Shown: positions 51,170-59,932 of the stretch, in pieces | Position numbering within the stretch: position 1 is the stretch's first letter | How the letters are laid out: the number at the start of each line of letters is the position of its first letter | Assembly: GCF_018449725.1 (NCBI RefSeq) | Contig: NZ_JAAVVC010000026.1 | Coordinates: 1-64,000 of the forward strand | Origin: Pseudomonas sp. dw_612 | GTDB taxonomy: Bacteria; Pseudomonadota; Gammaproteobacteria; Pseudomonadales; Pseudomonadaceae | Reading direction: 5' to 3' | Length of the DNA: 64,000 bases | Program-made: the position numbers and the translations under genes | The notes under the pieces: generated by a model | Told to the model about the DNA's origin: nothing | The model's database searches: none | Seen by the model: only the letters and a program-made list of their open reading frames with translations

Positions 51170-52170
51170 TGGGCGTTCTCCTGCTCGAATTGGCGCTGGG
51201 CGGTCTGCCCGCTCATGGCCATGGACAACACGGCCATACGAATGGCAATACCGTAGGTGACTTGGTTGAGGATCACCGAGTGCGGGCCGTCGGCCACCGC
51301 CGACTCAATCTCCACCCCACGGTTGATCGGCCCCGGGTGCATGACGATGCAATCCGGTTTGGCCCCGGCCAGGCGCGCGGTGGTCAGGCCGAACAGGCGA
51401 TAGAACTCGCCTTCGCTCGGCAGCAGGCCGCCGGTCATGCGTTCCCGTTGCAGGCGCAGCATGATCACCACGTCGACGTCTTTCAGGCCTTCGGTCATGT
51501 CGGTGTAGACCTTCACGCCGTATTGCTCGATGCCGATCGGCAGCAGCGTTTTCGGGGCGATCACGCGGATGTCCGGGCAACCGAGGGTTTTCAGCGCGAG
51601 CATGTTCGAGCGTGCGACCCGCGAGTGCAGGATGTCGCCGACGATGGCCACCGAGAGGTTTTCGAAGCCGCCCTTGTGCCGACGGATGGTCAGCATGTCG
51701 AGCATGCCCTGGGTCGGGTGCGCATGACGGCCGTCGCCGCCGTTGATGATCGCCACTTGCGGGCACACGTGTTCGGCGATGAAGTGCGCCGCGCCGGAGT
51801 CACCGTGACGCACGACAAACATGTCGGCGGCCATGGCTTCCAGGTTGCGCAGGGTGTCGAGCAGGGTTTCGCCCTTGCTGGCCGACGATGTCGACACGTT
51901 CAGGGTGATCACGTCCGCCGACAGGCGCTGGGCCGCCAGTTCGAAGGTGGTGCGGGTGCGGGTCGAGTTCTCGAAGAACACGTTGCACACGGTCTTGCCG
52001 CGCAACAACGGGACTTTCTTCACCGCCCGGGCGCCGACTTCAAGGAACGAGTCGGCGGTGTCGAGGATTTCCGTCAGCAGCTCTCGGCGCAAACCGTCGA
52101 GCGAGAGGAAGTGGCGCAGCTGGCCCTGATCATTGAGCTGCAGCGGGCGCTTGGTTTCTAGAGGCGTCAT
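51166..52170 (-). CDS. pyrB: Aspartate carbamoyltransferase catalytic subunit
   Basis: 334 residues from the ATG at 52170, the usual length in Pseudomonas; the frame is open 18 bases further. Motifs: carbamoyl phosphate binding FFENSTRTRTTFE, RHGDSGAAH, HPTQGMLDMLTI, and the late MHPGPINRGVEI. First committed step of pyrimidine synthesis: carbamoyl phosphate plus aspartate gives carbamoyl aspartate. Second gene of the pyrR-pyrB-pyrC' operon. Confidence 0.97.
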   Translation of the reverse strand: MTPLETKRPLQLNDQGQLRHFLSLDGLRRELLTEILDTADSFLEVGARAVKKVPLLRGKTVCNVFFENSTRTRTTFELAAQRLSADVITLNVSTSSASKGETLLDTLRNLEAMAADMFVVRHGDSGAAHFIAEHVCPQVAIINGGDGRHAHPTQGMLDMLTIRRHKGGFENLSVAIVGDILHSRVARSNMLALKTLGCPDIRVIAPKTLLPIGIEQYGVKVYTDMTEGLKDVDVVIMLRLQRERMTGGLLPSEGEFYRLFGLTTARLAGAKPDCIVMHPGPINRGVEIESAVADGPHSVILNQVTYGIAIRMAVLSMAMSGQTAQRQFEQENAQ

Positions 52171-52197
52171 CGCGAGGGGGACTCTCAATAGGGCGAA

Positions 52198-52701
52198 TTA
52201 AAGGGCGAGGTCTTGCAGTTCGAGCTTGAGCTCCGGGCCGGACAGCTTCACCCGCTCGTGGGCGGCCAGCGCCAGGGTCGCGCCGACCACGTTCGGGCGG
52301 ATCGGCAGCTCGCCGGCGTCCAGGTCCAGCAGGCACACCAGCGTCACGCTGGCCGGGCGGCCGTAGTCGAACAATTCGTTCATGGCGGCGCGGATGGTGC
52401 GGCCGCTCATCAGCACGTCGTCGATCAACACCAGGTCCTGGCCTTCGATCTCGAACGGCAGGGCCGACGGGCGCACTTGCGGGTGCAGGCCGTTCTGGCT
52501 GAAGTCGTCGCGGTAGAAGGAGACATCGAGGGTCCCGAGCGGCGAGTCGCTGCCCAGTTCATCGAGCAATGCCTGGGCGACCCAGACGCCGCCGGTACGA
52601 ATACCGATGTAGCGCGGTTCGCTGATGCCACGGTGTTCCAGGTGTGCCTTGAGACGGATCGCCATCTGGCTGATCAGTTCGGCGGGATTGGGCAGGCTCA
52701 T
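52198..52701 (-). CDS. pyrR: PyrR, uracil phosphoribosyltransferase/regulator
   Basis: 167 residues from the ATG at 52701 preceded by AAGGAG; the frame extends upstream without need. PRPP-binding loop LVLIDDVLMSGRTIRAAMNELFDYGRP at about 92-118 and GIRTGGVWVAQALL near 40. In Pseudomonas the protein influences pyr gene expression and has UPRTase-like structure; an RNA-binding attenuation site was not seen here. First gene of the pyr operon, 82 bp after ruvX. Confidence 0.94.
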   Translation of the reverse strand: MSLPNPAELISQMAIRLKAHLEHRGISEPRYIGIRTGGVWVAQALLDELGSDSPLGTLDVSFYRDDFSQNGLHPQVRPSALPFEIEGQDLVLIDDVLMSGRTIRAAMNELFDYGRPASVTLVCLLDLDAGELPIRPNVVGATLALAAHERVKLSGPELKLELQDLAL

Positions 52702-52783
52702 GGTTGCTCCTTCTTGGGCCCGAGCCGGTGCGTGCGGGGTTTGGCTCGGGTTGTCGCTATAGAGAGTCGCTTGTTGCAGCTCT

Positions 52784-53221
52784 TCAGGATTCGAACAATG
52801 CGGTGTTTTCGTCGAGCCAGCCTTGCAGCAGCAGGGCGGCGGCGATGGCGTCGACCGGGTTGTCGCGGTAACTGCCTTTCTGCCCGCCACGATCCCGCCG
52901 CTCGCCCTTGGCTTCGAAGGTGGTCAGGCGTTCATCGTGGGTATAAAAGGGCAGGTTGTAGCGACCGTTAAGGCGGCGGGCGAACTTCTCGGCTCGCAGG
53001 CACATGTCGCTCGGCGTACCGTCCATGTTCAGCGGCAGGCCAACCACCACGGCGTCGGGTTTCCATTCCTTGATCAGGGCTTCGACCTGATTCCAGTCGG
53101 GAATCCCGTTTTGTGCCTTCAAGGTGCACAGCTCGCGGGCCTGGCCGGTAATCACCTGGCCGACCGCTACGCCGATCTGTTTGGTGCCGTAGTCAAAACC
53201 CAGAATCAGTCGCAGGGCCAT
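52784..53221 (-). CDS. ruvX: RuvX/YqgF, putative pre-16S rRNA nuclease
   Basis: 145 residues. RNase H-like fold with LILGFDYGTKQIGVAVG (catalytic Asp near 9), VVGLPLNMDGTPSDM and the late DAIAAALLLQGWLD. Known as a Holliday junction resolvase candidate and, in E. coli, as the nuclease that matures the 5' end of 16S rRNA. The start overlaps the algH stop by one base. Confidence 0.94.
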   Translation of the reverse strand: MALRLILGFDYGTKQIGVAVGQVITGQARELCTLKAQNGIPDWNQVEALIKEWKPDAVVVGLPLNMDGTPSDMCLRAEKFARRLNGRYNLPFYTHDERLTTFEAKGERRDRGGQKGSYRDNPVDAIAAALLLQGWLDENTALFES

Positions 53222-53793
53222 CAGGCGTGGCCCGCCTGGCTGGTCAATAGGCTGAGGTTGATCCCCAAGTGCCGGGCCGCCGCTTCGAGGCGCGATTCGC
53301 TGCTGGTGTTGAACAGGATGTCGGCGTCGTAAGGGCAGGTCAGCCAGGCGTTGTCGGCCAGTTCGGCCTCCAGTTGCCCGGCTTCCCAGCCTGCGTAGCC
53401 GAGGGTGATTACACTTTTCGCCGGGCCGACGCCGTCAGCGATGGCGAACAGCACGTCCTGGGAGGTGGACAACGACAACTCGCCTTCCAGATCAACGGTC
53501 GCCTGATAGCTTTTCCCCGACGGGTGCAGGACAAAACCACGATCAGTCTGCACCGGCCCGCCAATAAAGATCGGCACATGCTGACAGAGCACGGGTGGCT
53601 CGATGTCAGGGCGCAATTGCTCGAGGATATCGGCCAGGTTCAGTTCTTGCGGACGGTTGACCACCAGCCCCATGGCGCCATTGGCCGTGTGCTCGACGAT
53701 GTAGGTCAAGGTGTGCGCAAAGTTCGGGTCGGCCATGTGCGGCATGGCGATCAGGAAGTGATGCTTGAGGTAGCTGGGGCTGACGTTCTTCAT
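53221..53793 (-). CDS. algH: YqgE/AlgH family protein
   Basis: 190 residues from the ATG at 53793. Family hallmarks: YLKHHFLIAMPHMADPNFAHTLTYIVEHTANGAMGLVVNRP, IFIGGPVQTDRGFVLH, and GYAGWEAGQLEAELADNAWL. The biochemical role is unknown; the P. aeruginosa homologue AlgH was named for an effect on alginate. Upstream is an inverted repeat and then tonB. Operon algH-ruvX-pyrR-pyrB-pyrC' is probable. Confidence 0.93.
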   Translation of the reverse strand: MKNVSPSYLKHHFLIAMPHMADPNFAHTLTYIVEHTANGAMGLVVNRPQELNLADILEQLRPDIEPPVLCQHVPIFIGGPVQTDRGFVLHPSGKSYQATVDLEGELSLSTSQDVLFAIADGVGPAKSVITLGYAGWEAGQLEAELADNAWLTCPYDADILFNTSSESRLEAAARHLGINLSLLTSQAGHA

Positions 53794-53864
53794 GAGCGCT
53801 AGTGTGGCGTTGGAGGGGCGAACTGACAAGCTGGGGATGCACCGGAAATGGTGTCGTATGCCCC

Positions 53865-53997
53865 TGTAGCAGCTGGCGAAGCCTGCGTTCGGCTGCGAAG
53901 CAGTCGTAAAAAGCCATACATCATTTCTTCAGGATGACCGCGTTTTGCGAGTTTGCGAGGACTGCGTCCTCGAACGCAGGCTTCGCCAGCTGCTACA
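53865..53997. repeat. Long inverted repeat, family 3
   Basis: Arms TGTAGCAGCTGGCGAAGCCT and onward, about 27 bp each, with a loop of about 80 bp that contains further palindromes. A relative is at 57638-57770. Confidence 0.85.
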
Positions 53998-54012
53998 CAG
54001 ACTGCGTAACCT

Positions 54013-54912
54013 TTAATTACTCGACAATTTGTCGCCGCGCGCAAATTTCCAGGTGCGGATGATTTCCAGTCGGTCGATGTCCGACAAATCCCCGGTAAAC
54101 GGCGAAAACGGTGCCGCCAGCCGCACGATCCGCTGGGCCGCCTGATCCAGCAGCGGTTGCCCGGAGGACTCCAGCACCAGCACTTCATACAGCGAGCCAT
54201 CGCGATTGATCGAAACCATCAAACGCAAATTGCCGTAGATCTGCTTGCGCCGCGCTTCGTCCGGGTAGTTGAGGTTGCCGATGCGCTCGACCTTCTTGCG
54301 CCACTCGTCCTTATACCAGGCACCCTTGTCGCGCATGGTCGAGGCCGCGCTCAAGCGGTGGATACGCGGGCGCTTGGCGTACAGCTGTTGTTCGTTGGCC
54401 AGTTCCGCTTCCAGGCTGGCGATGTCGCTGGACAGCTGCGAGCTGTCGAACGTCGGCGCGGCCACGGCGGGTTTGGGCTGGGTCTTGGGTTCTTCATTTT
54501 TGGCCGGGGCTTTTTTCGGCTTCGGCGCGACGGTGGTCACGGCAGCCTTGGGCGCGGCCTCTGGCATTTCAGGCTTGGCGGCCGGCGGCGGGGTGACTTT
54601 CTGCACCTTGTTGTCCTGGAACGGCGCGACCTCGGTGGTCTTGGGAATCGCCTTTTTATCCAGGGTGCCACTGCCTTCCTGATTCTCTTGGGCAAGAAAA
54701 TCGGCCTTTTTCGGCTTGGTTTCGCTTTTGAACGTGGCGAGGGTGATTTCCAGGGTTTTGCTGATCTGCTTGGGCTCGACCATCGTAAAACCGACGCCCA
54801 ACAGCAAGGCCAGGTGAATCAACGCCGCGAGAAACAGGGTAAAACCGAGGCGATCGGCCGGGCGCACGCCAGTATGGGCGAGTTCAGCGGGCAGATCGGA
54901 CGGGAGCGTCAT
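54013..54912 (-). CDS. Energy transducer TonB-like protein
   Basis: 299 residues. N-terminal membrane helix (FTLFLAALIHLALLLGVGFTMV, about 24-46), then a Lys/Pro/Ala-rich periplasmic linker, and a C-terminal TonB domain (LNYPDEARRKQIYGNLRLMVSINRDGSLYEVLVLESSGQPLLDQAAQRIVRLAAPF). Transmits proton-motive force from ExbB-ExbD to outer-membrane receptors; the P. aeruginosa gene in this position (tonB3) is linked to twitching motility. No Shine-Dalgarno is visible; a hairpin ending in T6 lies 4 bases before the ATG. Located 3' of gshB. Confidence 0.88.
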   Translation of the reverse strand: MTLPSDLPAELAHTGVRPADRLGFTLFLAALIHLALLLGVGFTMVEPKQISKTLEITLATFKSETKPKKADFLAQENQEGSGTLDKKAIPKTTEVAPFQDNKVQKVTPPPAAKPEMPEAAPKAAVTTVAPKPKKAPAKNEEPKTQPKPAVAAPTFDSSQLSSDIASLEAELANEQQLYAKRPRIHRLSAASTMRDKGAWYKDEWRKKVERIGNLNYPDEARRKQIYGNLRLMVSINRDGSLYEVLVLESSGQPLLDQAAQRIVRLAAPFSPFTGDLSDIDRLEIIRTWKFARGDKLSSN

Positions 54913-54916
54913 AACA

Positions 54917-54971
54917 AAAAACCAACATCACGTTTTTCCGGGCTCGGCATGATAACGCAATGTTGGTTTTT
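54917..54971 (-). terminator. Hairpin with T-run between gshB and tonB
   Basis: The perfect 12-bp arms AAAAACCAACAT / ATGTTGGTTTTT enclose 31 bases. On the minus strand the structure ends in a T-run and then GTT ATG of tonB. It can end gshB transcripts or control tonB translation. Confidence 0.6.
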
Positions 54972-55055
54972 AGCTTCAGGCTTCAAGCGGCAAGCGACAA
55001 GCTGTCTGTCGCGCGCTTCAAGCTTGCGGCTTGAAGCTTGCGGCTTGCAGCTTCT
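54972..55055. repeat. Short GCTTGCGGCTTGAA repeats extending into the gshB 3' end
   Basis: The unit AAGCTTGCGGCTTG occurs in tandem with diverged relatives and mirror copies. From 55018 on it is the last twelve codons of gshB. Confidence 0.7.
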
Positions 55056-55989
55056 TCTCTATGGCATCCATCAAAAGGCCACCGATGTCAGTGCCGAACG
55101 CATTATCAATCTCGCGAATGCAGGTCGGGCTGGTGACGTTGATTTCGGTCAGGTGCTCGCCGATCACGTCCAGTCCAACAAACAGCAGGCCTTTCTCACG
55201 CAGAGTCGGGCCGACCTGGGCAGCGATCCAGCGATCCTTGTCGCTCAGCGGACGGGCTTCGCCACGGCCACCGGCCGCGAGGTTGCCACGGGTTTCGCCA
55301 GCGGCGGGAATCCGCGCCAGGCAGTAATCCACCGGCTCGCCGTCGATCATCAGGATGCGCTTGTCGCCATCCTTGATCGCCGGCAGGTAAGCCTGGCCCA
55401 TGATCTGCTGGGTGCCCAGCGCGGTCAGGGTTTCCAGAATCACCGACAGGTTCGGATCGCCCGCGCGGTGGCGGAAAATCGACGTGCCGCCCATGCCGTC
55501 CAGCGGCTTGAGGATCACATCGCCGTGCTTGGCGGCGAATTCACGCAATACATCGGCGCGGCGGCTGACCACGGTCGGCGGCGTGCACTGCGGGAACAGC
55601 GTGGCGAACAGCTTTTCATTGCAGTCACGCAGGCTCTGCGGCTTGTTGACCACCAGCACGCCGGCGCGCTCGGCTTGCTCCAGCAGATACGTGGAGTAGA
55701 CGAATTCCATGTCGAACGGCGGATCCTTGCGCATCAGGATCACGTCCAGATCGCTCAGCAGCGCGTCGGTCTCGGCTTCCAGTTCGAACCACTTCTCAGG
55801 GTTGGCGAAGACTTTCAGCGGCCGCATCCGCGCCCGTGCTTCACCTTCGCCCTGGTACAAATCCTTCTGTTCCATATAGAACAGTTCCCAACCGCGCTTC
55901 TGTGCGGCCAGCAGCATGGCCAGCGAGCTATCCTTTTTATAGGAAATGCTGGCGATAGGGTCCATGACAATCCCGACGCGAACGCTCAT
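55018..55989 (-). CDS. gshB: Glutathione synthetase
   Basis: 323 residues. ATP-grasp ligase joining gamma-glutamylcysteine and glycine. Visible: VRVGIVMDPIASISYKKDSSLAMLLAAQ, KDPPFDMEFVYSTYLLEQAE, VILKPLDGMGGTSIFR, and GLDVIGEHLTEINVTSPTCIREI. The last ten or so residues (KLQAASFKPQA) are encoded by a repetitive sequence that continues past the stop and are probably not family-conserved. Divergent from pilG across 235 bp. Confidence 0.96.
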   Translation of the reverse strand: MSVRVGIVMDPIASISYKKDSSLAMLLAAQKRGWELFYMEQKDLYQGEGEARARMRPLKVFANPEKWFELEAETDALLSDLDVILMRKDPPFDMEFVYSTYLLEQAERAGVLVVNKPQSLRDCNEKLFATLFPQCTPPTVVSRRADVLREFAAKHGDVILKPLDGMGGTSIFRHRAGDPNLSVILETLTALGTQQIMGQAYLPAIKDGDKRILMIDGEPVDYCLARIPAAGETRGNLAAGGRGEARPLSDKDRWIAAQVGPTLREKGLLFVGLDVIGEHLTEINVTSPTCIREIDNAFGTDIGGLLMDAIEKKLQAASFKPQA

Positions 55990-56224
55990 GGGTTTTTCCT
56001 CGAAATGGGATGGTCCGAATGGACACGAAAAAGTGGCGTCAGAGTGGCGCTGAGTGTGTTCCCGGTCAAGGAAAAACCACTGCGCGGGTCGGCCGATAGA
56101 TTGGTTATTGAGACTGTGCTAAAAAGGTCGCCATGTCGTGCTGGCCCTTAAGTATCAAGGGTTTCGAGCCATCGATTACCTGAAAACGGACAAATTGTTT
56201 CTCAAAGGCGACGGTAGAGCATTT

Positions 56225-56629
56225 ATGGAACAGCATTCCAGCGCCTTGAAGGTCATGGTGATTGACGATTCGAAGACGATTCGCCGCACCGCCGAAACGC
56301 TGCTGAAAAACGTAGGCTGTGAAGTCATCACGGCCATCGACGGTTTCGATGCGCTGGCCAAGATTGCCGACAATCACCCCGGCATTATCTTTGTCGACAT
56401 CATGATGCCGCGTCTGGATGGTTATCAGACCTGCGCTTTAATCAAGAACAACAGTGCGTTCAAGTCCACGCCAGTGATTATGCTGTCGTCCAAGGACGGG
56501 CTGTTCGACAAGGCCAAGGGGCGCATCGTCGGCTCCGACCAGTTTTTGACCAAGCCTTTCAGCAAGGAAGAACTGCTGAACGCGATCCAGGCCCATGTAC
56601 CGGGCTTCGCCGCCGTTTTGCCGCAGTAG
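56225..56629 (+). CDS. pilG: Response regulator PilG
   Basis: 134 residues from the ATG at 56225; the frame is open upstream without similarity. Single receiver domain: acidic pair VMVIDDSKTIRR, phospho-acceptor Asp58 in FVDIMMPRLDGYQ, Thr/Ser in VIMLSSKDG, and Lys in FLTKPFSKEE. In P. aeruginosa PilG acts with ChpA on pilus extension and cAMP. First gene of the Pil-Chp cluster; pilH follows 57 bp downstream. Confidence 0.95.
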   Translation: MEQHSSALKVMVIDDSKTIRRTAETLLKNVGCEVITAIDGFDALAKIADNHPGIIFVDIMMPRLDGYQTCALIKNNSAFKSTPVIMLSSKDGLFDKAKGRIVGSDQFLTKPFSKEELLNAIQAHVPGFAAVLPQ

Positions 56630-56686
56630 GACACGCACAGTGACGCTCGGCCAGCGGGCCCGGCGTTGACAAGAATGGGGAAGACC

Positions 56687-57052
56687 ATGGCACGTATTCT
56701 GATCGTCGATGATTCGCCGACTGAAATGTACAAACTGACCGGCATGCTGGAAAAGCACGGTCATGAGGTGTTGAAAGCCGAAAACGGCGCCGACGGCGTG
56801 GCTCTGGCCCGCCAGGAAAAACCCGACGCGGTGCTGATGGACATCGTCATGCCCGGCCTCAACGGTTTCCAGGCTACCCGCCAGTTGACCAAAGACCCGG
56901 AAACCGGGCACATCCCGGTGATCATCATCACCACCAAGGATCAGGAAACCGACAAGGTCTGGGGCACGCGCCAGGGCGCCAAGGACTACCTGACCAAACC
57001 GGTCGACGAAGACACACTGATCAAAACCCTGAACAACGTGCTGGCCGGTTGA
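56687..57052 (+). CDS. pilH: Response regulator PilH
   Basis: 121 residues from the ATG at 56687 with GGGGAAGA before it. Single receiver domain with Asp52 in VLMDIVMPGLNGFQ, VIIITTKDQ and DYLTKPVDEDTLI. In P. aeruginosa it controls pilus retraction and phosphate flow from ChpA. It lies 10 bp before pilI. Confidence 0.95.
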   Translation: MARILIVDDSPTEMYKLTGMLEKHGHEVLKAENGADGVALARQEKPDAVLMDIVMPGLNGFQATRQLTKDPETGHIPVIIITTKDQETDKVWGTRQGAKDYLTKPVDEDTLIKTLNNVLAG

Positions 57053-57062
57053 TCCCCCGGCC

Positions 57063-57617
57063 ATGACCGAGTCGCTGACGGCTTTCGAACTGCTGCTGCA
57101 GATCGACCAGCGTTGTCGCGTGCTGGCGGCGGACTTGCCGTCCCAGCCGACCCGACAGGATCGCTGGAGCGGCATCGGTTTTCGCCTGGGCGAGCACTGG
57201 TACGTCGCGCCGATGGGCGAAGTCAGCGAAGTCCTGCATGAACCGCGCTGCACCCAACTGCCCGGCGTGAAACCCTGGGTCAAGGGCGTGGCCAACCTGC
57301 GCGGGCGGTTGCTGCCGATCATGGATATTTGCGCCTTCTTTTCGGATAAAGAGCTTGGGCATGAGTTGTCGGGGGGGCGCAAGCAGCGGCGGGTGCTGGT
57401 GGTGGAATACAAAGACGTGTTTGCCGGGTTGATGGTCGATGAAGTCTACGGTTTGCAGCATTTTGCCCAGGACAGCCTGGAAGCGGTGCCGCCGAGCGAG
57501 TTGAACGGCGCGATTGACGCATTCGTCCAGGGCCGGTTCCAGCGCGAGCAGAGCTGGCAAGTGTTCAGCCCGTTTGCGTTGGCGCAGTCCCAGGACTTCA
57601 TGCATGTGGCGGTGTAG
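57063..57617 (+). CDS. pilI: CheW-like coupling protein PilI
   Basis: 184 residues. CheW domain with GFRLGEHWYVAPMGEVSEVLHEPRCTQLPGVKPWVKGVANLRGRLLPIMDI and LVVEYKDVFAGLMVDEVYGLQHF. It links the receptor PilJ to the kinase ChpA. A family 3 inverted repeat separates it from pilJ. Confidence 0.93.
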   Translation: MTESLTAFELLLQIDQRCRVLAADLPSQPTRQDRWSGIGFRLGEHWYVAPMGEVSEVLHEPRCTQLPGVKPWVKGVANLRGRLLPIMDICAFFSDKELGHELSGGRKQRRVLVVEYKDVFAGLMVDEVYGLQHFAQDSLEAVPPSELNGAIDAFVQGRFQREQSWQVFSPFALAQSQDFMHVAV

Positions 57618-57637
57618 GCTCGAACGCGCTGCTTTTC

Positions 57638-57770
57638 TGTAGCAGCTGCCGAAGGCTGCGTTCGAGGGCGGAGCCCTCGCATAATCAGGCTCCGCGGTTT
57701 TCCAGATACACCGCGACGCCAGAATTTACGACCGCTTCGCGGCCGAACGCAGGCTGCGCCAGCTGCTACA
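57638..57770. repeat. Long inverted repeat, family 3 relative
   Basis: Arms TGTAGCAGCTGCCGAAGGCT and a partly mismatched complement, with nested palindromes (GAGGGCGGAGCCCTC) in the loop of about 80 bp. It fills the gap between pilI and pilJ. Confidence 0.85.
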
Positions 57771-57834
57771 AGGGATCGCGTCGGCGTCGAGTGATTGGCG
57801 GCTACAGATAATTAAGCTGTTCAGGCGAGGACCG

Positions 57835-59892
57835 ATGACAAAAGCAAAAACAGGCAAGCCAGAAGGGTCGCGCAGCCGTTCGCAGATCATCGTGCTGTTT
57901 ATCGCGCTGATCATCTTCATCATGCTGCTGTTCGCCAACTTCGCTTACCTCAATACCCAGGCCACCTACGACAAACAGTACATCGGCCACGCCGGTGAGC
58001 TGCGTGTGTTGTCCCAGCGTATCGCCAAGAACGCCACCGAAGCCGCCGCCGGCAAGGCTGCGGCGTTCAAGTTGCTCAGCGATGCGCGCAACGACTTTGC
58101 CCAGCGCTGGGGATACCTGAAGAAGGGCGACCCGAGCACCGGCCTGCCGCCCGCGCCGTCCATTGTGCGCCCGGAAATGCGCGCCGTGCAGCTGGACTGG
58201 GAACGCCTGCTGAAAAACACCGACGCCATTCTCTCCAGCGAACAAACCGTGCTGTCCCTGCATCAAGTCGCCGCGACCCTGGCCGAAACCGTGCCGCAGT
58301 TGCAGGTCGAGTACGAAAAAGTCGTCGAAATCTTGCTCCAGCGCGGCGCTCCGGCGGCTCAAGTCGCCATGGCCCAGCGTCAGTCGCTGCTGGCCGAACG
58401 AATTCTCGGCGCGGTGAACACCGTGTTGTCCGGCGACGAAAACTCCCAGCAAGCCGCCGATGCCTTTGGCCGTGATGCCGCACGTTTCGGCCAGGTGTTA
58501 ACCGGCATGCTCCAGGGCAATCCGGCGCTGAAAGTCAGTCAGGTCGAAGACAAGGACGCCCGCGCCCGACTCACGGAAATCTCCGAACTGTTCGAATTCG
58601 TTTCCGGCTCGGTGGATGAAATCCTCGAAACCTCGCCGGAGCTGTTCAAGGTCCGCGAATCGGCCACCAACATCTTCACCTTGTCGCAAACCCTACTCGA
58701 CGAGGCCTCGCACCTGGCCACCGGTTTTGAGAACCTGGCCGGTGGGCGCAACACCGACACCATCGGCGGCTATGTACTGGGCTTGCTGGCGCTGATGTCG
58801 ATCATCCTCATCGGTCTGGTGATGGTCCGCGAAACCAACCGTCAGTTGCAGGAAACCGCCGAGAAGAACGAACGCAACCAGAACGCGATCATGCGTCTGC
58901 TGGATGAAATCGAAGACCTGGCCGACGGCGACCTGACCGTGACCGCTTCGGTGACCGAAGACTTCACCGGGACCATCGCCGATTCGATCAACTATTCCGT
59001 GGACCAATTGCGCGATCTGGTGGCGACCATCAACCTCACTGCCGGGCAGGTCGCCGCCGCCGTGCAGGAAACCCAGGCCACCGCCATGCACCTGGCCCAG
59101 GCCTCGGAGCACCAAGCGCAGCAGATTTCCGAAGCCTCCACGGCGATCAACGACATGGCGCAGTCCATCGATCAGGTGTCGGCCAACGCCGCCGAGTCTT
59201 CAGCGGTGGCCGAGCGTTCAGTGGAAATCGCCAACAAGGGCAACGAGGTGGTGCACAACACCATCCACGGCATGGACAACATTCGCGAGCAGATCCAGGA
59301 CACCGCCAAGCGCATCAAGCGTCTGGGCGAGTCTTCCCAGGAAATCGGCGACATCGTCAGCCTGATCGACGACATTGCCGACCAGACCAACATCCTCGCG
59401 CTCAACGCGGCCATTCAGGCATCCATGGCCGGTGACGCCGGGCGCGGGTTTGCCGTGGTCGCCGACGAAGTGCAACGCCTGGCGGAGCGTTCGTCCGCCG
59501 CGACCCGACAAATTGAAACCCTCGTCCGGGCGATCCAGACCGATACTAATGAAGCGGTGATCTCCATGGAGCAGACCACCACCGAAGTGGTGCGCGGCGC
59601 GCGGCTGGCGCAGGATGCCGGGGTGGCCCTGGAAGAAATCGAAGGTGTGTCGAAGACCCTCGCGGCGCTGATCCAGAGCATTTCCAACGCGGCGCAGCAA
59701 CAGACGTCGTCGGCCGGGCAGATCTCCCTGACCATGAACGTGATTCAGCAGATCACCACGCAGACGTCGTCCGGCTCCACGGCGACCGCCGAAAGCATCG
59801 GCAACCTGGCGAAAATGGCCAGCCAGTTGCGGCGCTCGGTGTCGGGCTTCACTTTGCCGACCGAGCCCAGGCAGGCCACGGACAACGCTTGA
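57835..59892 (+). CDS. pilJ: Methyl-accepting chemotaxis protein PilJ
   Basis: 685 residues. Membrane helix at about 17-42 (IIVLFIALIIFIMLLFANFAYL), a periplasmic domain with two PilJ-type sensor repeats, a second helix near 312-332 (LGLLALMSIILIGLVMV), HAMP, then a signalling domain with the hairpin IADQTNILALNAAIQASMAGDAGRGFAVVADEVQRLAERS. The usual hairpin Glu is replaced by Gln and Ser (IQASMAGD), as in PilJ. Senses surface contact and pilin in P. aeruginosa. GAGGA precedes the ATG. Confidence 0.94.
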   Translation: MTKAKTGKPEGSRSRSQIIVLFIALIIFIMLLFANFAYLNTQATYDKQYIGHAGELRVLSQRIAKNATEAAAGKAAAFKLLSDARNDFAQRWGYLKKGDPSTGLPPAPSIVRPEMRAVQLDWERLLKNTDAILSSEQTVLSLHQVAATLAETVPQLQVEYEKVVEILLQRGAPAAQVAMAQRQSLLAERILGAVNTVLSGDENSQQAADAFGRDAARFGQVLTGMLQGNPALKVSQVEDKDARARLTEISELFEFVSGSVDEILETSPELFKVRESATNIFTLSQTLLDEASHLATGFENLAGGRNTDTIGGYVLGLLALMSIILIGLVMVRETNRQLQETAEKNERNQNAIMRLLDEIEDLADGDLTVTASVTEDFTGTIADSINYSVDQLRDLVATINLTAGQVAAAVQETQATAMHLAQASEHQAQQISEASTAINDMAQSIDQVSANAAESSAVAERSVEIANKGNEVVHNTIHGMDNIREQIQDTAKRIKRLGESSQEIGDIVSLIDDIADQTNILALNAAIQASMAGDAGRGFAVVADEVQRLAERSSAATRQIETLVRAIQTDTNEAVISMEQTTTEVVRGARLAQDAGVALEEIEGVSKTLAALIQSISNAAQQQTSSAGQISLTMNVIQQITTQTSSGSTATAESIGNLAKMASQLRRSVSGFTLPTEPRQATDNA

Positions 59893-59932
59893 ACCGCCCT
59901 TGGGCGTCTGAATTGAAAGTAGCGGAGTGGTT

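Noticed and set aside
54157..56151. 664-codon open frame on the plus strand
   Set aside because: It is antisense to tonB and gshB, both clear by motif.
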